Virus record (IMG/VR): IMGVR_UViG_3300042691_041718
Location: 62,001-126,000 of that record
Length of the DNA stretch: 64,000 nt
Direction: 5' to 3' (one strand)
DNA from: a virus
Shown here: piece after piece, positions 58,846-64,000 of the stretch
Position numbering within the stretch: position 1 is the first letter of the stretch
How the letters are laid out: each line of letters starts with the position of its first letter
Notes under the pieces: model-generated
The model's input: only the letters and a program-made list of their open reading frames with translations
What the model was told of the DNA's origin: nothing
Database searches by the model: none
Program-made: the position numbers and the translations under genes

Positions 58846-59181
58846 TTAAAATCTACCACCTCTATCTATGAAGTAAGTATTATTTTTTTCGATAATCTCT
58901 AAATTATTATGTACTATTTGACAATAAGTTTCAAAATTATCAATATCTTCTTTTTCTAAATCAAACCACTCCCCACTTACTTTACAAGCTTTAAACTTCT
59001 TATGAAGATGTGCTTCTATTTTAGTCCCCCACTTTGAATGAAATGACTTTTCTATTTTTAGGTCAGAAGCATTACCAGTTTTGAATTCTTTCATTCTTTC
59101 ATTTATACTTCTTTTTGTGTAACCTATTTTATAAAGTTTTTTACCTCCAAATTCTGATGAGATTAAATATACATTTATCAT
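58846..59181 (-). CDS. T5orf172/GIY-YIG-like nuclease-domain protein
   Basis: A 111-residue protein matching the T5orf172/MUG113 branch of the GIY-YIG superfamily. VYLISSEFGGKKLYKIGYTK holds the two Tyr/Gly strands, followed by RMKEFKTGNASDLKI, AHLHKKFKACKVSGEWFDL with conserved H, F and E-W-F, and a final helix. Family members are phage nucleases or nuclease-like regulators. A TATATA stretch (59186-59195) lies 4 bases before the ATG, like the late motifs but without the TTTAA part. It may be a mobile or a domesticated gene. Confidence 0.8.
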   Translation of the reverse strand: MINVYLISSEFGGKKLYKIGYTKRSINERMKEFKTGNASDLKIEKSFHSKWGTKIEAHLHKKFKACKVSGEWFDLEKEDIDNFETYCQIVHNNLEIIEKNNTYFIDRGGRF

Positions 59182-59214
59182 AATGTATATATAATCACCT
59201 CATGTCTCTATTTT

Positions 59215-59478
59215 TTATTTTTTAAATATATCTTCTTTATAAGAAGAGATTAGTTTACTTATCTCTTTTTGAGCCTTATTTTTATCTAACTCACCTATTG
59301 GAATATAAAAAGTCTTACGATATGGAATCGGATATGTCGGTGATTTCTTACCATACAATTTAGCAATTTTATTTCTTCTTTCGAATGTTTGTAACATACC
59401 AGTTATATCCTCCCATACATTTTTCTTCTTTTTCTTAACAAAGAGACTTTTTACAAACTCCACTATTTTATTTATCAT
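59215..59478 (-). CDS. Small hypothetical protein
   Basis: An 87-residue basic protein with a Lys-rich N-terminal third (VKSLFVKKKKKNVWEDITG) and a Tyr/Pro segment (YGKKSPTYPIPYRKTFYIP). No domain recognised. It overlaps the preceding gene stop by 11 bases. Confidence 0.55.
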   Translation of the reverse strand: MINKIVEFVKSLFVKKKKKNVWEDITGMLQTFERRNKIAKLYGKKSPTYPIPYRKTFYIPIGELDKNKAQKEISKLISSYKEDIFKK

Positions 59479-59668
59479 AAATTTTTTTAATTTTTACTCT
59501 TCTTTTATCATGTCTTGGGTTGTATGGAAACCAATAGTTATTGAAAGATATAAAATGACCTGATAAGTCAACCTCTCCAGTTTTTTCATCAATCTTTATA
59601 GAAAATTTTTTATAATTACTTTTTCTTCTTACCAAGTGTTTTAACACTTCTTTTAACTTCTTCATCAT
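59468..59668 (-). CDS. Small basic hypothetical protein
   Basis: A 66-residue protein from the ATG at 59668 (MMKKLKEVLKHLVRRKSNY); a longer reading from TTG at 59713 is less likely. The second half, KIDEKTGEVDLSGHFISFNN, looks beta-stranded. It overlaps the 59616 gene by about 50 bases in another frame, more than is usual here, so the start may be further in. Confidence 0.45.
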   Translation of the reverse strand: MMKKLKEVLKHLVRRKSNYKKFSIKIDEKTGEVDLSGHFISFNNYWFPYNPRHDKRRVKIKKIYDK

Positions 59669-60002
59669 CAGTATCGTCTCCGTATTTAAAATCCAAGTGA
59701 AATAGAGTACCAACCGGTCCTTTATAATCAGGGTGTTCAGTAATATCCATTTCTTTATATTCCTTATCTTCGATTAAAGATTCTATTATTCTATCACGAT
59801 TTTCAGCTTTAACTTCATTTTTAATTCTTTCCATTTCTTCTTCTGAAGTTCCACCTGGTGATGTTGTATTTTCTTCAATTTTTGTATTTGAATGTAGTTC
59901 AGCATATTCAGCCATCCAATCGGCTTTTGATCCAGTGACACCAATATTATTTAAAATAGGTGCCCATTTTTTCATTAATTCTTCTTTATTTGGTTTTTCC
60001 AT
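59616..60002 (-). CDS. Hypothetical protein, possibly structural
   Basis: A 128-residue protein from the ATG at 60002 (MEKPNKEELMKKWAPILNNI). An extra TTG at 60008 is rejected because it follows directly on a terminator T run. The N-terminal block WAPILNNIGVTGSKADWMAE looks like a conserved capture motif of large phages, then come an acidic helical linker and a Lys-rich end. No late motif; a hairpin terminator of the preceding gene lies just upstream. A role in head assembly is a guess. Confidence 0.55.
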   Translation of the reverse strand: MEKPNKEELMKKWAPILNNIGVTGSKADWMAEYAELHSNTKIEENTTSPGGTSEEEMERIKNEVKAENRDRIIESLIEDKEYKEMDITEHPDYKGPVGTLFHLDFKYGDDTDDEEVKRSVKTLGKKKK

Positions 60003-60009
60003 AAACAAA

Positions 60010-60037
60010 AAAACTTTTCTTTTTATAGAAAAGTTTT
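60010..60037 (-). terminator. Rho-independent terminator (minus strand)
   Basis: The stem AAAACTTTTC/GAAAAGTTTT, read on the minus strand, is followed by a T run, behind the 60048 gene. Confidence 0.75.
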
Positions 60038-60047
60038 AGTTAAATGT

Positions 60048-60329
60048 TTATAAGTTATATTCATGTGTTAGTATATCAATAACTTTATCTTCATCTTTAA
60101 TATCTCTTTGAAATTCCTCCTCAAACCAAACAATCATATCAATCAAGTCTGATTTATCATTTACCTCTCCTTTTGGATATTTTTCCTTAATTTTAGTAAT
60201 AATGAAATCAATATCATCTTCTACGTTTCTATAAGCAGGAATACCAGTTTCTTCTCTTTCTTCTTTTGACATATCTTCCCAATCTTTATTATAGTCAAAA
60301 CCTTCTTTAAATTTTTTTAAATATTTCAT
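60048..60329 (-). CDS. Small acidic protein with CTS-like N-terminus
   Basis: A 93-residue acidic protein starting MKYLKKFKEGFDYNKDWEDM, a loose version of the MK-x-x-K-x-F-x-E start of the late paralogs. The rest is helical and ends DKVIDILTHEYNL, which has a distant likeness to the shared tail. It lies 4 bases behind the 60334 gene and is closed by a terminator, so it forms a two-gene unit with it. Function unknown. Confidence 0.55.
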   Translation of the reverse strand: MKYLKKFKEGFDYNKDWEDMSKEEREETGIPAYRNVEDDIDFIITKIKEKYPKGEVNDKSDLIDMIVWFEEEFQRDIKDEDKVIDILTHEYNL

Positions 60330-60333
60330 AATT

Positions 60334-61332
60334 TTATTTTAATTTTAAGTTGAAATAAACCCAAGAATTGTTTGGTTTAACATTATATTGTACTTTATCA
60401 GACCATTTTTTATTTATAATCCAGTTATTAAAGTTTTGTTTTATATTTTCATATTCTCCTAAGTCTAATTGACCATTATCCCAAGTACCAATGTTATAAT
60501 AACCAATAGATATTACTCTATCACTTACACACACTTTTGATTTCTTATCAAAGAAACCTGGATTGAAACTAGTTAAATCTTTTTTAATTTTACTAATTAA
60601 CATCAATTCATTAAAATTAAAGTTTACTAAGCTCTTTTTAAGATTATAAGCTGATTTAAGATCTAAACCAAGAATCCATTTTATAACACTTGTTGATAAT
60701 TTAAATTGTCCTATTGGTTGATTAACAATACCATATTCAAACAAACCATTATCTTTAATACCATAATAAAGTTCAATCTCATTTCTATCATATGGTACAT
60801 CATTTACATATCTTTTAAGTGATGAAAATCTATTAAATATAGATTTAACATCATCTGAATTTAATTCGAATAAAAAATAAAAAAGATAGTCATCTGGTAA
60901 TTTTTCATTATTTGGTAAGACATCTTTTTGACCAAGTGCTGTTAAACACTTTAAAAATGATGTGAAAATGTTTTTACCAGCCATAGTAATTTCTGATTCA
61001 GTTAGGGGTTCTAAATCAGTTGAAAATTCTACATTAGTTTCTTTCTCCTGTATACCATTATCAATAAAATCTTTTATTAATGATTCTATTTCATTTTTAG
61101 TATTATCATCTAATATGTTAATCGCATTTGATAATCTAATATCAGAAGGTATATCACTCAAATCATCTTCTCTACTAATATTAAATTCTCTATTTACTAT
61201 ATTTTTGATATATTCTAAATCATCACCTTCTAAAGTTGAATATAAATACTCAACCCATTCACCTAATGAGTTAAAATCTTCTCTATTTTTACTAAAAGAC
61301 TCATTAATGAATTCTAAATATTTCTTAATCAT
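60334..61332 (-). CDS. Late protein with T4-CTS-like N-terminus
   Basis: A 332-residue protein starting MIKKYLEFINESFSKN, close in pattern to T4 capsid-targeting peptides, with INE-S as a possible prohead-protease site. The body is mostly helical with an aromatic C-terminus (ISIGYYNIGTWDNGQLDLGEY). No known domain. A perfect late motif lies 4 bases before the ATG, the same setting as paralogs and other CTS-like genes. A packaged internal head protein is inferred. Confidence 0.65.
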   Translation of the reverse strand: MIKKYLEFINESFSKNREDFNSLGEWVEYLYSTLEGDDLEYIKNIVNREFNISREDDLSDIPSDIRLSNAINILDDNTKNEIESLIKDFIDNGIQEKETNVEFSTDLEPLTESEITMAGKNIFTSFLKCLTALGQKDVLPNNEKLPDDYLFYFLFELNSDDVKSIFNRFSSLKRYVNDVPYDRNEIELYYGIKDNGLFEYGIVNQPIGQFKLSTSVIKWILGLDLKSAYNLKKSLVNFNFNELMLISKIKKDLTSFNPGFFDKKSKVCVSDRVISIGYYNIGTWDNGQLDLGEYENIKQNFNNWIINKKWSDKVQYNVKPNNSWVYFNLKLK

Positions 61333-61336
61333 ATAT

Positions 61337-61347
61337 TATATATTAAA
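61337..61347 (-). promoter_or_regulatory. Late-type promoter motif TTTAATATATA
   Basis: A perfect minus-strand copy 4 bases before the ATG at 61332. Confidence 0.55.
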
Positions 61348-61370
61348 ATTAAAAATTCACTTTATAAAAT

Positions 61371-61379
61371 ATATATATA
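61371..61379 (+). promoter_or_regulatory. Late-like promoter motif, variant (ATATATATA)
   Basis: 4 bases before the ATG at 61384, followed by GAAT exactly as at the 48416 gene. Confidence 0.4.
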
Positions 61380-61383
61380 GAAT

Positions 61384-61941
61384 ATGAGTGATAAGTTATT
61401 TGAATTAGAAATAAGAAAAATTATACAAGAGTATAAATTATTGGAGATTGAAGAAGAATGGAAAAATGAGCTAATAAATTCAAATAAGGAAACATTTCTA
61501 AAAGAAATTTATCACAAAAGGGGATTTGATAATGAGGTATCAAATCCAAAAGAGACATCAGTTGATAAAGGTGTTGTTGTGGATAAAAGAAGGGATCACA
61601 TTTCCGATAATATTAAGAAGTTATTTCGTGAGATAGTTAAATTAACACACCCCGATAAAACTTTTAATAAGAAAAATCGTCTTGAATTAAATGATCTTTA
61701 TATAAAGGCTAAAATAGCATCAGAAGAATCAAATATTTATGATTTATTAGTTATCTGTGATAAGTTATCTATAAAATGGTCAATTGATTTATATGAGAAA
61801 AAAATATTAGAAGATAATTTAGAGGTTAAGAGAAATAAAATAAAATCTATAGAGAGTTCTTATATCTGGTTATGGATTAATGCTGAAACTATAGAAGAAA
61901 AATATAAAATAGTAAATCTATTTATTGAAAAAAATAGCTAA
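61384..61941 (+). CDS. J-domain protein
   Basis: A 185-residue protein. The first 70 residues are helical. Residues about 78-130 are a J domain (IKKLFREIVKLTHPDKTF, with HPD at the end of helix II, then LNDLYIKAKIASEESNIYDL). A further helical part ends the protein. It is not closely similar to the DnaJ at 52964 and has no cysteine repeats. Such proteins could direct the host DnaK to a particular phage substrate. It precedes the glycosyltransferase gene by 5 bases. Confidence 0.78.
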   Translation: MSDKLFELEIRKIIQEYKLLEIEEEWKNELINSNKETFLKEIYHKRGFDNEVSNPKETSVDKGVVVDKRRDHISDNIKKLFREIVKLTHPDKTFNKKNRLELNDLYIKAKIASEESNIYDLLVICDKLSIKWSIDLYEKKILEDNLEVKRNKIKSIESSYIWLWINAETIEEKYKIVNLFIEKNS

Positions 61942-61946
61942 ATATT

Positions 61947-63227
61947 ATGGAGAGATTAAAAATTGGAATTACAATTGGATTGAGAGAAAATACAGAATCC
62001 ATTTGGAGTAATGGTATGAAACAAAATGTATTAGTTTTATATAGACTTTTAAAAAATTCTAAAAAAAACTATGATATATACTTATTGAATACTGTTAATA
62101 TTAATGATTGGACTGAAGAAAATTCAACAGATTTTGCCAAGGGTTCTTGTTTAAGAGTTGATAATGGTAATGGGGAAATTCTAATTCCCAAATATTTACA
62201 AGATATAAAGTTTCATAACTTTATTGATAAATATTTAGATATGGATATGTTGATTGTTATGGGTGCTCAAATATCAAATGCTGAAATAAAAAAATTTAAA
62301 CAGAATCCAAATAAAAAAGTTATTTCATATAAATGTGGTAACAACTATGTTATTACTATGGAAAATATTCTATTTAAAGAAGATGATCCCGGTAAATTAC
62401 ACCAATATGAAGATTCATATGATGAAGTTTGGTATATACCACAACAAGATGAAGTGAATCGAGGATACTATCATACATTGTATAGAACAAATTCATTAAT
62501 TGTTCCATTTGTTTGGCATAATCAATATCTATTAGAAGCTCTAACTGACATTGAAAGAGGATTTCAAAGAGGTCAATTCAAAAAAGATTATCGTTATCAA
62601 ATTGGTAAGGAAAAAAAGAGAATTGGTGTAATGGAACCAAATATAAATATTGTAAAATTTGCACTTATACCAACAATGATTACTGAAGAATCTTATAGAG
62701 GTGATATTGGTAGAAAACATATTGAAAAATTAATGTTGACAAACTCAGAGAAAATCAGCAAAAACAAAGAGTTTATGGGTATGATTTCAACTTTCGATTT
62801 ATATAAGGATGATAAAATCACAGCTGAGAGTAGATATCAAACAGCATTTATACTTTCACAATATATGGATATATTAGTTTGTCACCAAATACTAAATCCT
62901 CTGAATTATATTTACTTAGATGCAGCTTATATGGGTTATCCTGTTTTACATAATGCTCCTATGTGTAAGGATTTAGGTTATTATTATGAGGGATCCGATA
63001 CCGTTGAGGGTGCTAGACAATTAGATTATATCTTAACCGAACACGATAAAAATATTGATTCTTATAATGAAAGAAATGATAAGGTTTTAATGAGATATTA
63101 TGCTGATAATCCAAGACTTGTTAAAACATATGACATGCTTATCGAAAATTTATTCAATGGTGGTAATTATGGTTTAGAATATAACCCAAAAACAAATCTA
63201 TATAAAAATAAAAAAGCCACTAAATAG
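61947..63227 (+). CDS. DUF2827-like glycosyltransferase
   Basis: A 426-residue protein with the DUF2827 layout: KIGITIGLRENTESIWSNGM near the start, VWYIPQQ in the middle, then LIVPFVWHNQYLLEA, KKRIGVMEPNI and LNPLNYIYLDAAYMGYPVLH, then KDLGYYYEGSDTVEGARQL. This family has a GT-B-type two-Rossmann build and is thought to transfer sugars. Substrates could be phage DNA bases, virion proteins or host surface sugars. It shares a transcript with the J-domain gene, and the terminator stem overlaps its stop codon. Confidence 0.75.
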   Translation: MERLKIGITIGLRENTESIWSNGMKQNVLVLYRLLKNSKKNYDIYLLNTVNINDWTEENSTDFAKGSCLRVDNGNGEILIPKYLQDIKFHNFIDKYLDMDMLIVMGAQISNAEIKKFKQNPNKKVISYKCGNNYVITMENILFKEDDPGKLHQYEDSYDEVWYIPQQDEVNRGYYHTLYRTNSLIVPFVWHNQYLLEALTDIERGFQRGQFKKDYRYQIGKEKKRIGVMEPNINIVKFALIPTMITEESYRGDIGRKHIEKLMLTNSEKISKNKEFMGMISTFDLYKDDKITAESRYQTAFILSQYMDILVCHQILNPLNYIYLDAAYMGYPVLHNAPMCKDLGYYYEGSDTVEGARQLDYILTEHDKNIDSYNERNDKVLMRYYADNPRLVKTYDMLIENLFNGGNYGLEYNPKTNLYKNKKATK

Positions 63228-63237
63228 TGGCTTTTTT
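63210..63237. terminator. Bidirectional rho-independent terminator
   Basis: The stem AAAAAGCCACTA/TAGTGGCTTTTT with a two-base loop includes the stop codon of the glycosyltransferase gene. Confidence 0.85.
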
Positions 63238-63250
63238 ATTTTAAGTTTAA

Positions 63251-63481
63251 TTAAAGTTGTAATATAGATTGAAAAAGAGAATCTGCAAATTCTCGTTCAA
63301 AAAATACATCACAAGCCTCTCTTCCATCATGCATGATTAAAGCTATTTGATATTGTTCTTCGTCTTTCATTTTAACTAGAGTAAGTACATCACCTTCATT
63401 TGATTCTGCAACTCTTAATAAATCAACGTCTTCTTCTGAGTCATATCCTGAAAAGACTTCTATAAATTTTAAGTTTTCCAT
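63251..63481 (-). CDS. Small acidic hypothetical protein
   Basis: A 76-residue acidic protein starting MENLKFIEVFSGYDSEEDVD, followed by strands (DVLTLVKMKDEEQYQIALIM) and a helical end. No family recognised. A hairpin (63499-63525) and a perfect late motif (63529-63539) lie upstream on the same strand, so the message may begin with a hairpin leader. Convergent with the glycosyltransferase. Confidence 0.6.
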   Translation of the reverse strand: MENLKFIEVFSGYDSEEDVDLLRVAESNEGDVLTLVKMKDEEQYQIALIMHDGREACDVFFEREFADSLFQSILQL

Positions 63482-63498
63482 ATTTTAATTTGTGTTTA

Positions 63499-63525
63499 AA
63501 AGACTCGCCTTTTTGACGAGTCTTT
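63499..63525 (-). terminator. Hairpin between late motif and 63251-63481 gene
   Basis: The stem AAAGACTCG/CGAGTCTTT. On the minus strand it follows the LamG-like gene stop and the late motif, and ends in a short T run. It may be a terminator or a leader hairpin. Confidence 0.6.
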
Positions 63526-63528
63526 ATT

Positions 63529-63539
63529 TATATATTAAA
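63529..63539 (-). promoter_or_regulatory. Late-type promoter motif TTTAATATATA
   Basis: A perfect minus-strand copy overlapping the stop of the upstream gene, 47 bases before the ATG at 63481, with a hairpin in between. Confidence 0.45.
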
Positions 63540-64000
63540 GTCCAAATCTTCCTCTTGAACTATTGAAGTTTTGTAGAACTTCAGTTGCTGATAAAGATCG
63601 ATTATAAACTTTACCTGAGTAAATATTACCTTTCCATAATTCAGGAAAAACACTTGATCCACTACCAATTCTCGCTTCAAAATTAGACCAGTTATTCATA
63701 TTATAAGAAGTTATATTTGATGTAGTTGATCCATCTAATACACCATTTCTATATAAGTAAATTTTATATACACCTGATTCTTTTTTGAATACTGCCGTAT
63801 AATTAACGATTGTGTTAAGAATATCAGCACCTGTTAATTGAGAAGAAACCCAGGTTTGCGTAAATCCAACAACATTAATATTTGCAAAAACTTTTCCAGA
63901 ATTTGAACCGCTTCTAAACTTCCAAAGAGAAATAGAATTTGTTTGGTTAGAAGATCCAAGAGTTATTATTTCATGATAAACATCCGAATTGTCCGTTACT
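63535..64000 (-). CDS. LamG/concanavalin-like structural protein, C-terminal part
   Basis: The gene enters from the right edge on the minus strand and ends in TAA at 63535. The visible 155 codons show a LamG-type jelly roll: VNYTAVFKKESGVYKIYLYR, then NGVLDGSTTS, then WKGNIYSGKVYNRSLSATEV and the terminal NFNSSRGRFGL. The L-S-x-x-E-V-x-x-N-F-N motif closes many LamG modules in Bacteroidetes phage virion proteins. It is likely part of a tail or surface adhesin. The start lies outside the window. Confidence 0.75.
   Translation of the reverse strand, partial: VTDNSDVYHEIITLGSSNQTNSISLWKFRSGSNSGKVFANINVVGFTQTWVSSQLTGADILNTIVNYTAVFKKESGVYKIYLYRNGVLDGSTTSNITSYNMNNWSNFEARIGSGSSVFPELWKGNIYSGKVYNRSLSATEVLQNFNSSRGRFGL

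Noticed and set aside
1-64000. Stop-codon reassignment as in some large gut phages
   Set aside because: TAA, TGA and TAG all end genes at expected positions and conserved proteins read through without internal stops.

Overview
The window is a compact, AT-rich (roughly three quarters A+T) stretch of a large tailed-phage genome. About 60 genes lie on both strands, mostly touching or overlapping by 1 to 8 bases, and no gap exceeds about 120 bases. Several signs point to a Bacteroidetes (Flavobacteriia-like) host. Metabolic genes are preceded by TAnnTTTG boxes, the promoter core of that phylum. Start codons lack Shine-Dalgarno sequences. A 62-residue protein resembles the bS21 ribosomal protein of Bacteroidetes. 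A gp46/SbcC-type recombination ATPase, PhoH, an RNA-ligase-like enzyme, and N-termini resembling the T4 capsid-targeting sequence suggest a T4-like myovirus plan. The standard bacterial genetic code is used. No integrase or lysogeny gene was seen. Layout: 1-6305 holds the end of a DEDD exonuclease, an HD hydrolase, an alpha/beta hydrolase and three paralogous late proteins on the minus strand. 6379-18071 is an accessory region: phosphoesterase, a run of tiny overlapping genes sharing a C-terminal tail motif, a possible reduced family-A polymerase palm, a SLOG protein, glutamyl-tRNA synthetase, HAD phosphatase, tRNA-Cys and a ligase. It is interrupted by LAGLIDADG, GIY-YIG and HNH homing-type genes. 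18169-27273 holds Nudix, an I78 protease inhibitor, a fourth late paralog, a SHOCT protein, an M20/M42-type peptidase and PhoH carrying an intein. 27375-40156 and 42925-52951 are the virion modules, with giant tail/baseplate proteins carrying W-x-x-G-x repeats and P-domain-like modules, plus a collagen-like fibre. Between them, 40188-42843 is a minus-strand operon with an HD phosphohydrolase, a sirtuin and two tiny genes. 52964-61332 is a minus-strand block with DnaJ, bS21, a gp46 gene broken into two pieces by a split intein with a free-standing endonuclease gene between them, and many small proteins. 61384 to the end holds a J-domain protein, a DUF2827-like glycosyltransferase and the end of a LamG-like structural gene. 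Two promoter systems appear to divide the work. TAnnTTTG boxes lie before metabolic genes (early/middle). The motif TTTAATATATA lies before structural and capsid-targeted genes (late), and its distance to the ATG is either about 4 bases, implying leaderless messages, or about 18 to 24. The most notable observations are the fractured gp46 gene with a serine-type atypical split intein, the C-terminal tail motif shared by about eleven otherwise unrelated small proteins, the paralogous family with capsid-targeting-like N-termini, and the bimodal late-promoter spacing.
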